64,000 nucleotides of DNA, from contig NC_134510.1 of NCBI RefSeq assembly GCF_027942865.1, forward strand, positions 20,081,209 to 20,145,208, in the 5' to 3' direction. This DNA is from Odontesthes bonariensis. Taxonomy: Eukaryota > Chordata > Actinopteri > Atheriniformes > Atherinopsidae. Below the pieces are notes generated by a model. That model made no database searches, was not told the origin of the DNA, and worked only from the letters and a program-made list of their open reading frames with translations. Each line of letters opens with the position of its first letter. Position 1 is the first letter of the stretch. The position numbers and the translations under genes are program-made. Below are positions 50,800 through 62,500 of this stretch, piece by piece.

Positions 50800-51180
50800 T
50801 AAATAAGATAATATTCTGATTATGGTGTTGACCAAACCACGATATGACTACCACCATGTTCTGCAGATGGGAAAAAAGGATCTTGGGCTGGAAAACTGTT
50901 TCCCTTGCTCCAACACTTCTCATTTAAACCCAAAAATCTCTATTTTGTTCTCATCTGTCCCTTTCTCAGCCCTCTAATTTCTCCATATGACCTTAGACAA
51001 ACTGCCAAGAGTGGTTTGCTCCTTGCAGCCCTGCCATGCACACCATTGTTCAATGTTTTCTTGATGGTGGACTCATGAACATTTACATGAAACTACCCAG
51101 CATTCCTCTGAGACCAAGCAGACTACCCAAGAGGTTCACATACAGGAACTGTTTTCCTAATTAAACGATTAAAAGTAATA
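50800..51180 (-). mobile_element. Tc1-like transposase relic
   Basis: On the minus strand DENKIEIFGF, followed after a stop by a stretch ending FFPICRTWW, parallels the SDETKxELFG...KHGGG block of Tc1-like transposases. Only the middle part is seen, with frame breaks. Confidence 0.48.
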
Positions 51181-51679
51181 TTATGTCTCATTTGCTTCTT
51201 TGTGGGACTTGTTTTTCAAATCTGATGCTTCCCTCTACAGGATTAATTAACTTTGAAGCAACATTGCGGTTAGTCGTTTGAATCAACCAAGTGTGTATTG
51301 AAACGAGGCTTAAAAACTTCGCCGACACTCTTGGAGACGGTTACTTCCTGGGTTAATTTGAATAATAAACAAGTCAGACTTAGTCGTTCTCTTTTTGAGT
51401 AGTAGTCTGTGCATTAATGCTGCAGTATCTTGTGGTGTACAAGCAAGGCATGCTGGGGAAGCTTCGCAAATAAACAAATGAAAACAGGCGTTTAACTCCA
51501 GGGAAACTGCACAGCCGCCAAAACAAACTGGAGCTGATCATCTCAGCCGATCACAAGCTATAACAGGATCAACTGAGCACAAAGGCATGATGTCATCCTC
51601 TAAAAATCTGGCAAGGTTTAGGTGCAGCCCGTTACAAAAAAAACTTCACAGGCTGGATCTTTAATGTAATATCTGTCAG

Positions 51680-52375
51680 CGGCTCTCTTCAGCCGGGTTG
51701 GTGTTGAAGGTGCACGGTGAGGCTGTCAGCTGTGTGCGCAGCGCCCCCGCCGCTACTCCAATGCTGCGAGTGCTGAAGCCGGAGAGCAAGTGTGTCCGAA
51801 ACCCCCAAGAACTGACTGCTGCTGAGGTCCGCTACATGCAACGCACTCCTAATCAGTCATCAACACAACATGAAGCCTAATCCAGGCAAGTCAACTTCGA
51901 GGCACAAGTCATGCTGTGGAAGCACGGGTTGGGATCTGCTCTCAACTTCGCACCGTGCCACTCCTCTCTCTGACAACCGAAACCAAGTCACACGCAGGCA
52001 GTAACATTAAGGTTCATATTTACCAGCTTGCTACAGTTTGTGCGCTGCAGCCTTTTATCCCGCAGCGAAAGGGCCAGAAGTCTGCATTTCCTGGATTGAG
52101 ATGCGCTGGATACAGCGGCTCTGCGCCCGCGTTTGTGTGGAAGGGGAGCCGCGGGGGCTTGGTGTGCTTCCCACTGTTGTGTCAGAGCGGATAGCGATGC
52201 CACATTCAGCTGATCGCCACAACAAAACAACATCTCGCCCTACGCGAAACACACTCAGCGTACCCGCACCACCCCGCACGGCAGGTCCGGCGCGCACCGC
52301 CCTCCTGCCAGCCTCCACCAGTGGGCTGGCGCGCCTCATGAATAATTTGAGGCAGCGGAGGAAGCCATTGGTTAG
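51680..52375 (-). promoter_or_regulatory. CpG-rich candidate promoter of hivep3
   Basis: The most CpG-dense stretch between hivep3 and serinc2, with many CG pairs around 51730-51780 and 52100-52340 (e.g. GGCGCGCC at 52330). On the minus strand a CCAAT box (CTAACCAATGG) lies near 52365-52375, a TATA-like GGATAAAAGG at about 52052-52061, and a possible first-exon donor GCTG|GTAAAT at about 52022. Position 30 kb upstream of the first coding exon fits the long 5' introns known for HIVEP3. Which strand is transcribed is not proven. Confidence 0.4.
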
Positions 52376-53164
52376 AAAAAAACACTTCCTGGTTGATACT
52401 ATTAATTGCAATTAGCTGGGCAAACTCATGCAGTGAGACAGATTGGGCTGGTTATACTCTCGTTCCTCTTCGGATATCTAATTGTTTCATGGTCAGTTGC
52501 CCATTTAATGTCATTTTTTTTACATCACACACACACACACTTCCAACTCACATACTTCATAAAAAAAAAGTAATGCTTCCTGACGGATAACACACACCAC
52601 ATATATGATGACAACAGTCAGACAGCTTCACAGCAGGTCTCCTGGACAGGTGTGGGCTGTTAAGAACAGGAAATGCTGCAAGGTTTCGCATCTCTGCTGA
52701 TCTAATCTCTCTGTTCTCCTCATACCTAAGGGGGACCTGAGTGGAGCGAGGAGGGCTAGGTACAGGAAACATCACCAAACAGAGGCAGTCCTGGCCACTG
52801 CATACCTGGATACTCTGGAGATCAAATGTACTCCTAAAGGCCAGCAGACATCAGAGAGCACAGGTGGTGGTGAGAGCCAGCACACCTCATCAATTCACCC
52901 GACTCACCTCTACTACAGAGTGCACAAATGACCCGTGGAAGAATAAAAACCGCTCTCACATATTCTGTGAAGACAGAAAACATCCAGTGTACTGAATAGG
53001 AACATGTCGTGATATGTGTAAGAGGAAAGTCTGATGCAGAATTAACCATATGCACGTGAGCATACAGTCAGTCCTGCTCTGGTGGCTCACATTTTCCTGG
53101 CAAATCTGCATCCGCATCGAGTGCTCTAACTCTTCGTTCATAGGTGTTGAGAGCAGCGCTGCAG

Positions 53165-53207
53165 CAGAGAGGAAGGGGAAGGAGAGGAAAGGAAAGGAAA
53201 GGAAAAG
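53165..53207. repeat. 43-nt pure purine tract with GGAAA repeats
   Basis: Uninterrupted purines, including about four GGAAA units, with further G/A-rich sequence to about 53310. Such tracts can form triplex (H-) DNA. Confidence 0.85.
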
Positions 53208-54114
53208 TAGGAGGGCAGGGTAGAGGTGTGGAAAAAGAGGAGAGGAGAGAAGAGCAAGGGAAGACAGTGGGAGGAAGTGTGAGACGGAGCAGTAGACGGG
53301 GGAAGGAGTGCAGGGACACTCTGTGGTGTGAGCGCTCCGTGCTGCTACAATATGACTCTGACAGGCTTATGTAACCAGACTGGCCTGGCATTTGGCTCAC
53401 AGCAGACGCCGGCTGCACTGACTGTTATATAACTGCATTAGCTGCTCCTCTGAGCTGAGGGATAGCATGCGCATTGGAGAGCTCTACAAGCACACAAACA
53501 CACTTAGACTTCCAGACTTTTACACATTCAGCTGAGGATGGAGCGCGGCTGCGTTGCGCTGCAGCCTGGATACGCCCAAATGAACAAGATAACAAGTTCA
53601 TCAGTTCATTAGAAAAAGAGCTGTTAGTGCCCACCTTCAGGCTGTAGAGAATCTGCACAATCAGTCCATCAGGCATCAGCGTATTACCTTCCCATCATCC
53701 AGCAACAAGTTTCCCATCATGAAAAGCCTAATTGGGGCTTAATGTTGGGTAAATGTTTCCAGTGCACTTGCAGTATACCAGCAGGGCCCAAACTCAATTA
53801 GCTCCCCTGCATGCTGAATATAATTTAATGGGGCTGGAATGGATTCAAGTCTTAAAACCCAATTACACCTCAGACAGGCATTTCCAGTCATCCCGCCGAA
53901 GAGGTGGTCAGGGATGCACAATCCTTTCGCAGAGCGACGTGTACCTGAATCAGCATCAGCTGGAAAAGTTATTGTTAATTTATTGCAATGAACAATGACT
54001 TGTTCAGTTGAAAATACAGAGATGATCTATTCTTATGTAGAGAGAATGACCTCACTCTTGGCAAATGAATGCAAAATGCAGATAACGCCGGCATTTCCAA
54101 GCTAATGTGGGAAA

Positions 54115-54591
54115 ATGGAAGTGGAGATTAAGGTCAGGGCCAACAGTGCAAGTGATAACAATTGTCTCAGTCAATCTGCAATTAAAAATCCCTGGGTGCC
54201 TAACCAAGCGTGGCTGCACAGCCACACTAAGTGGCTCATAATCAGCACATTACAGCCTCTGATCTCCTATTACAGCGACAAATTGCTTCTGACGATAACA
54301 GAGGAAATGAAGGTGGGATTTATGACACCGGAGCCAATGGCCGAAGACGGAGAGTGTATTAAATCTATCCTCGGAGAAAAAAACGAGCTCACATTTGGAC
54401 ACCCGATGGTTACAGGGGGAAATAAGGGGAGATTTATGACGCTTTTTATCATTTGTTCCCGGATGCTGTTGGCTGTGTTCAGCTGGTTCATTTCAGAAGC
54501 AACTAATGGAACTAGCCTCTGCAATTTCTGGAGAAATTGCAGAGGGATCGCTGGAACTCCCATCCCTCGTGTCTTGCTAATTTCTAAATAG
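54115..54591. promoter_or_regulatory. Candidate conserved non-coding element with a 28-bp palindrome
   Basis: This block is of high complexity, free of the simple repeats around it, and open in frames on both strands (158 and 97 codons) without any protein-like motif. It contains homeodomain-type ATTA/TAAT sites and a palindrome with 13-bp perfect arms (54517-54529 and 54532-54544). That texture is typical of vertebrate enhancers, but conservation cannot be judged from one sequence. Confidence 0.3.
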
Positions 54592-57348
54592 TTGAAGTTG
54601 ACTCTATCTCTGTGTTTAGATGAAGCTCTGTGTACATGTAGAGTCAGGACATCAGCTGGAAGTAAGTTACGAGTGGCTGTTAAGGTTGCAGGGGTGAGAG
54701 TGTGGGCAATTTTCTATCTGGCTCAGATTGAAAATTCACTTAAACTTTGTTCTTAAAACCTGCAGTTGAGAAAGAAACCATAACTCCTAATGGCACCGTT
54801 TTGCCACCTTGAGCACTGCAGGGCCTTCCTACATAAATCAATGTTGAATCTGTGTTTCTTGTGTACAAAATGAGGATTTATATACAGGCAAGTTAAAAGC
54901 AGAGCAACATTTGTTTTTCTATGAAAATTCTGCTCTCTTTTGTATTGAAGTCTCTGGGGCTGCTGGGTGTTTTCCTGTCATTTGGAGACTACAAGGACAA
55001 AAAGTTGTACGGAGTATTTTCAAATATCAGGTTACGCTGTGAGACAGAAGCAACTTTTAACAAGGTTTTGTTGGGGAAAAGCTGTGCATGGTCAGTAAAG
55101 ATTGTGAGTGCTACAGGAAGGGAAAGTCAATTTTTTCAGCTTCACCCGCTCTGTTGAATTTCAGTTAAGCTCCAGTTGTGGACACTGTGGATCTTAATGG
55201 GGACTTTTTTTTCCCCAATAAATTGTTGATTTTCTTTTGTAAAATGTAGAAAATAAGCTGGTTGTTTTGCAACAACAACAGGATGGCACATCTGAAAATG
55301 TTGACCTGACTAAATTCTAAGCAGATTTCAGGGTTTCAGTAAAATGGCTAAGAAATGTTGTAGAGCTGTATTGTCAAAATTATGTGCTATATTTTTTTTT
55401 CATGGCAAAATCATAAGGAAGCTAACGAAGCAATAAATAAATTAATGAATAAACAAAAACAAATGTATATGAAAATGAACTGATACTGGTGTAAATGAAC
55501 ACCGACTTTGTATTAAAAAGTTGAACAGTTTAAAAGATGACTACTCCAATGTACTTCAGTCTTTAAGAAACAGGTTATTTTAGCAAAGAAAAAAAAACGA
55601 TAGAATTTTGTTTGCGTCATTAATGCACCATAATGTATTTATAACAATGTGTGTGTTTGTTTATGTGTGTTTCATATGAAAAAAATGTGGCATTGTTATT
55701 TTGGAGCCAATCTTCACAGGCCAGTTTCTGCCAGATTTAACCACCTGTTCCCTTAAAACTGCACAGATCCTCATGAATGCTTGTTATGAAATAAGAGAAT
55801 AAATATTAGCTGGATGTCATCAGCAATTCTTCAGATAAGGATTTTCTCATTTTGTAAAAAAAAAAAAGAGTGTTTTTTGTAGCGGTTTGACTCATTTTTG
55901 AGGACAAGAAACTGACAAAAATCCCTGTGAACATTTCTGTGGAGTCGTGTTGAACCTTTTTTTGTGAAATCGTCATCAACCCTCTGTAAAAAGGGAATTT
56001 AACAATGTACACACCTACCCTTTTGTATATATGCCAGCACTGATTCTGAATCCCCTTAGATGTACTTTGCATTCATTGCACTTGGTAAATGGGGCGGTCA
56101 GTTTTAGGCATGAGGTAGGAAAATTTAATGTCAGCCAGTCACAGGCAGGGGTGTTTCATGAATGAAAATAATGGAAAATATTAAACCTGCCACTCAACAA
56201 TGAAATGTTTAGCCATGAAAGCAGCGAACTGACATGAAGGCTTGCAAAGGGAGAGAACAGTTGTCCAATTTTCACACTCAGGTTTGAAAGCTAGTTTACT
56301 CAAAATGTGTAATCATATAGTTGTCTTACCTTACAGTCTTTGTGTCAGTACTGGCCTCAAAATCTGCACCTCCTCTGAGGCTAACCAAGTTCTTTATTAA
56401 TGACTACTGCCTAAAGTCAAGTGACAATGTGCACATACCACTGGTCCATTCTTGGCTGAACATTCATGGCAGTGTAGTCTTACAGATCACTGCTAACAAG
56501 ACAGACAGTTAATGAAATCGGAGGGGCGATTATATAATATAGTATATAGTAAATTATATCCACCTTTGCAGGCACTACTGCACCACTGGCCGTAACTTGA
56601 CAAATAACTCCAACCTGACCCACCAGATGGTTTGTTTCACAGCAACTTCTCCCATGGTCTCGATCTCACAAGAATCAAGCCGCTTCGAGAGTAAAAAATT
56701 GTTCCCAGATGGTTCTAATAGTCGGGATTTCTCTATCCTACAGATTCATCTGTTACCCGAAAAAAGAAAAAAAGAAAAAAACTTAAATGAATCTGCTGAC
56801 TGACGAGAAATATCCCCTTTAGATCTGGCATGATTATTCATCACTATGCAAATGCTAACACTGCTTAAATGTTTTATGGCTCTACAGTTTTGTGCAGTCT
56901 TCCCCCGCAGTGTTTTAAGAGCTGTTTGTTTCCCCTTTATGAGAGAGAAGAAATAAGATTTCAGTCACAGCTAAACTGTGACACTAAACACCAACTCAGG
57001 GTTGGAATGGATAGGCTGAGCGAGGGGTGGTGATGTGGGAGGGTGCAAGTCCACAGGAGGTAGTGTGTCCTGAACATTTCCATGCACTGCCAACTGGATT
57101 GAGTGACAGTGGCAGCCAAAACCAACATGTCCTGTCTACCAGCCAGGCAAGAAGGAAAAAACACAGCAGGGACTGCAAACGCTGGCACCCACGACTCTGC
57201 CCCTGCCTGAACCAGCGGAGAGGACAGGTCATAATTTACACCGAGGGGGGGGGGTTTCGACAGAGGAAGTCATGCACTTTCACTTCAGCTACAGAAGCAT
57301 AACCAGTGAACAATCAGCAGAATGCAAGATATCAAACAGCTGCTGCAT

Positions 57349-57351
<3 letters not shown>

Positions 57352-57383
<32 letters not shown>
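57352..57383 (+). repeat. 32-base A homopolymer
   Basis: Thirty-two consecutive A; possibly the tail of a decayed retroelement, but no body was recognised upstream. Confidence 0.9.
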
Positions 57384-57386
<3 letters not shown>

Positions 57387-57790
57387 CTGAGTCAACCTGA
57401 TGGTTTGCTTGTTTTCGACTTGCCTTTATACTGTACGTGATGCTTCGCCCAGAGTACAGAACGTGCTGTGATGTGCCTGGTATGAGCCCCTCCCTGGTGG
57501 TGTCAAAATGTCTCGTGGCTGAACTTTATCAGGTGATGCGCAGGAAGGAGCCACCACACCGTCTGCACAGCGGTGACTGAGCAGAGATGCAGATATGTTG
57601 CGCAATCACACCCACCAAAAAAAGTCTAAATCACCCCGAAATACTCACATTTTAAATGCATTGTCATCATCAAGCGTGAGAAAGAGTCACCCCCCCACCC
57701 CCCCGTGCCTTTCCATATACTTGTTTCTGTGGCTGTTAGTAATCACAAGCGAACACAAGCAGAATAAACCTCACAATAACACTCCATCGA

Positions 57791-59378
57791 GACAGCTTGA
57801 GAGAAAGTTTTCATCTTTATTAAAAGTGTTTATACATTTATTACAGTTATACTTCCTGTCAAAGACCAGTGCCTCATGGCATGCAATGACCGACTCACCA
57901 CAATATAAGGAAAGGCGAATAAGCACATCGGCATCGGTGATACAACGTTTCTGAAACGCAGGACTACAGAAAGGCACTTACATGAAATGGATTACAGCGG
58001 CCATTCAGGCTAAATAAAAACCCTTACAGAGATCAAATGTACAACGGTTAAAAAAAAACAAAGAAGACAAGGGTTTTCAATTTATCACAACACTTTTGAA
58101 AATCTCCATTCACAATACTCCTATGTAGCCATAGCAACGGAATATCTCATTCATGTAGTTGCCTGTTTAGCTTGATGAAAAAGAACAAAATGACAAAAAG
58201 GGACATTATTGTACCAAAGAACTGTTTTCGACATGTGCAAACATACTGATTCATTCTCGTTTGAGTCCTATTGAAATTGAGGTAACTACTATATAATGCA
58301 TAAGTACTGTACCACCATCACAACCATCACATCACCATGAAAGTCGGCACATTTTAACAGCAATTTATCACCTCTGAAATGCATCATTAGTGTTTTTTGA
58401 ACAGTGCAACAATTACAATTTTTTTTGCTTCCTTCACTTGACAGACTCCTGAAAATAATGACATTAACAAGAACGCAGGTAGTGTGGAGTTTATGTTCCC
58501 CCCCCCCTGTGGAACCTTAGGACTGCACGCGGCATGATGCTGATCTGTTGTGGATCAATACAAGTCTCCCTGCTGCAAACAGACTGCTATAAAGGAAAAG
58601 ATTGCTGCCCGTGGCTGTCCGACACCACTCACAGTCAGACATGGAAAAAAATTAGCACCGGGTATAAATTGTCTTAAAACTGCAGCGGACATGGAAGAGC
58701 TGAGATTAGACTGGCTGTATATTAGGGCTCTCTGGCTCAAGGTGACATGGTCACACGTATAGCTTACAGCACCAGGGAAACCCTGTTATGATCTACAGGG
58801 CGTGCCTTATTTGCCTTATCTAGCTCTCACACTCACCTCACTCTGGGGCTCCTGAGCAGGGTTCCCCTCGTCGCCCCCTGTTGTGCAGGAGTCCAGCTAA
58901 TCAGGGGTATTCCAGATCTAGCCAATCAGAGAGGTCTGATCAGAAAATCCTTCAAAAAGGGAATGAAACATTTCAGGGATCTAACACGGTGTCTTGTTGT
59001 TGAGTCCCTGTTAAGAGTCCAGAAGGTAAAATTCAGGCACAAAGATAACGGAGCCTGTAAAAATCACACCACAGAGGGGGATAGTCGCACATCACTCTGA
59101 GCCATTGGCAAACAAACAGAAATTCCTATGACTGAAACCTTCATCAAAGAGACAAAAAAACAAACATAATCAACGTAAACTTTCAAACTTATGTCGTGAT
59201 TATCATTCTCAGTAAAACAACACAAGCACAAAAATAAGACTATTATAATTAGGCTATCATATGAAAAATATATAAAAAGAAAATATTCCCTCTAGATCCT
59301 TTTGTAGCATCCTTCAAACTGCCCAATACGCAAGGCAGGAAAAAAAGCCCCCAACAACAACCAGAGGACATGGCCCGC
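57791..59378 (-). other. serinc2 3' untranslated region (inferred)
   Basis: Follows the serinc2 stop. AATAAA on the minus strand occurs at 57837-57842 and 57816-57821, giving a 3'UTR of about 1.55 kb. No other gene signal lies between. The C-run at 58499-58507 falls within it. Confidence 0.45.
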
Positions 59379-59517
59379 TCAGTTGAACTCTCTGTCAGGG
59401 AAGATGAGAGGTGCAATGAGGGTCCAGAGGTAGAGACCGAGGCCCAGCCAGCTGGAGCTCATCTTCACCCACACAGCTGGCATTCTGCTCTGCATGGCCT
59501 GCGTGGTGGTGTCTGGT
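59379..59517 (-). CDS. serinc2: serinc2 last coding exon (C-terminal transmembrane segment)
   Basis: Acceptor GTGCTCCCTCAG; 45 codons and TGA at 59379-59381. Encodes [20 protein letters not shown] and the C-terminus [11 protein letters not shown]. Confidence 0.94.
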
Positions 59518-62500
59518 CTGAGGGAGCACACAGAGGGAAAGGCACAACTTAGCTGATGCTACCGCCACCTCCTACATGCACATGAGGTTCATCCAAAACT
59601 TCATTCAAGGCACATAAATGTTGGCCGACTCTTTTCCTAAATGGAAACTCAATCTGTGCTCCGAGAAGGTAGAAAATTCTGGGAAGTACGGCGCCCTCTG
59701 GTGGCTGGGTTAGGGTTTAAAGACAAATTAAGAACGTTTGGCAACGAACTTAAGCGTCCAACGGTAAGCCGGAACTCTGTTTTATAGCAAATTATTTCCT
59801 CACGATAAAAAGGATTGTTTTAACATTCGTAGTAGTCTCACACTCCGTGTGTGGATTTGGTCATTATCAAAACTCTCTAATCAACTTTGTGACAGGAAGG
59901 CATGCGGCACAACCACGGCGTTATCAGTTGCTGACTGGGAAACTCCACCGCAGCTAACAGGCAGCTGAAAGAGGTTCATTCACGAGAGGCAAATACTGGA
60001 CTTTCACTTCCTCCTCGCAGTTCTCCCTTTTGTAAGTTTGAACTGTCTGACATCTGAACACCTTGTTGTCCAATTGTGTACGGGTCACAAACACTTACTG
60101 GTACCAGTTGGTAAGAGTCATCATGATGTAAAGGGAGGCCAGACACAGGTGGAAGTGGAAAAAGGAGTAGCTGTAAGAGACTGCCTCCTCCTCGTTGTCG
60201 ACGGCCCTGCGCATGCCGTCCTCTCCGACGACACCCTCCCCTCCCGACCCGCTGCCCTCCTCTGTCTGCATCAGTTTGTTCACCTGGGTGTTGCTGGATG
60301 ACCGGATACTACCAGACACGCAGGGAGAAGTAGATTACAAAAGTTAAAAAAAAAAAAAAGAAAAGGTGGTTAAAACTGAAAAATATCTCTGTGGTTTCTG
60401 CACTGCTAAACTCACCTGGCATAAAGAGTGCAAAAGAGGAAGATGATCAAACCGACGATGCCCTGAGCATCCCACCACTGCACCTGTCCCGTGCTGCTAT
60501 CGTGTGTTTCAGACGAGTTGACATTTGTTGAGACCAGACTCAACAAGCTGGGGTTACACTTGCGATCTAAAGTGCGGGGCACACACATTGACACACTCCG
60601 TTAGAAATGTGAGATATCACATTAGCCTCTTTTATGCCTGAGCCAGTGAATGTTCGCAATGTTTTACAAAAACAGAAATTGGGCTCTTTGGGGAGAACAG
60701 GGATGACTCGTCATTTCAGACAACACGCAGGACCACTTCTGTGTTGGGCTGCTGAGATGCGCTTTCAGTGTCGTGTGTGAACGGAACAAAGATGCCTGCA
60801 TGTGTAAGGCCTTCAGGTGTTAAGTCCAATTCAACTATCTTAAAATGCACTTCAGAACCCGTATTTCCAAACCTCTGGGAGAAACAGGAATAAGAATTTT
60901 AAAAAAAACGTTTTTAAGGGCAATCTTTCATTTTTTCTTATAAATGACCGACTTTGCCCGTAGGCTCGCCAGTATTGGTTGTGCGTATTCAAATGAATAG
61001 CAAGAGCTATGTATCTGGCCGGAAGGACTGAAAGGAAGATAAACACACATGCCGTGTTAGATCTAAATGGGTTGAAGAAAACTAACCCTACATCTATTGC
61101 AATGCTACCTACGGTTGATATCCACTCGAGAGAGGCGGGTCACACAAACAGACACGAGGCACGAGCTAAATCAGCTGCTGGCTCATGTAGCGTACCGGGT
61201 TAAACTCACCTTTACTGTTAAAAAGCTGCAGCAGATTGACAGCAGGTGCATAGACAAAGTGAGTAGAATCCTAACTCAACATGCCATCAAATGTTTTAGA
61301 ACAGTAATGGAATCGGACTTCAGGCGACTCACTTGGATTGTTGGTCATTGCAGACCAAGTGATGTACATGGTGTAGAGGGAGATGATGGAAGCCTGGAGC
61401 AGACCAGAGTGGGGCTGAGCTTCCTGTTTGCAACGGGACAAAAACACTCGGATTTAACCGCCAACCTGCCTTCGAACAACGATTAACTGTGGCGTGTGCG
61501 ACCCCTCCCAACGCTGTACCTGTATCTTAGGTAATATGGAGACGACGGAGACGATGACGCAGAAGATGAGGTTGAGGCTGATGAAGACTTTGTGTTCTGT
61601 GCAGTCGTCCGGCTGCGTGTAGTAAACGTAGAAGAGCACCATGGCAGCAAACGCCAGAGCATAGTGCAGGACGGTGAAAGTCAGCAGTCCTGCAATAAAC
61701 AAGAAGACACCATGTGTGACACGAGCAGAGAAAGATAGACAGACATCCGATGCCGACTTGGATCAAATATCTGAAAAAAAAAAAAAAAATCTAATGTGGC
61801 AATTTCACGATTCCTAAAACTTGGCAGTTGGTATGAAAAAGACAACATTTGGAGGAACTAAATAAATGAGAGCCATTTTAACGGCAGAACTTTCAAATAA
61901 CAGCAGTAACAGCTTGTTGCTGACATAAAACAACTCTGCCTTTTTTGCTTCTATAAGTTGGATGTCATCATCTGCAGTCTGGCAATTGGTTCTTCATAAT
62001 TAGCCTCGATCGTTTCACCTCCATACATGAGTCCAGCTTTGATTTTCTTTCACCCACAGTCAACACTATATTCAATTATTCTATTCATATCAAACCATCT
62101 TCAAATGTTTAACTCAAAGCAAAGAATCTGTCTTTTAGGATAAACCTTTACCTGCAAACCAGCATTTGTTGTCGGTCTCCTCAGCATTTTCCACCCAGAT
62201 CTTGTTCCAGGAGTGGGCAAAATCAATGAGAAGAATCAGCTGAATTATAATGAAGATGAAGGATCCCACCAGCCCAAAGTAAAACCACACTGTTTAAAAA
62301 GAAAAGGCACAAACACAGAGGTATCCTGTTACTGCTTAACAGTAATAAATATAAATGTATACACACATATTTGACAGAGATACTGTTAAAGGAAAAAAAA
62401 AAAACTATGTAGAAGCAAATAGAGCTTGGCAACATGATATCCCATCACAGCTGACCGGCTGATGGATGTGTGCGATAGTATCTGGCAACCGTACTTTTGT

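Larger units (their letters stand above)
52376..57790. other. Intergenic sequence between hivep3 promoter region and serinc2
   Basis: Holds a polypurine tract (53165-53207 and onward), a candidate conserved non-coding element (54115-54591), a CA run near 52530, a G-run at about 57246, a 32-base A-run (57352-57383), and C-runs near 57690. No coding exon was recognised. Confidence 0.5.

Noticed and set aside
54115..54591. 158-codon open frame as a protein gene
   Set aside because: No family motif, and the opposite strand is open too; a regulatory element is more likely.
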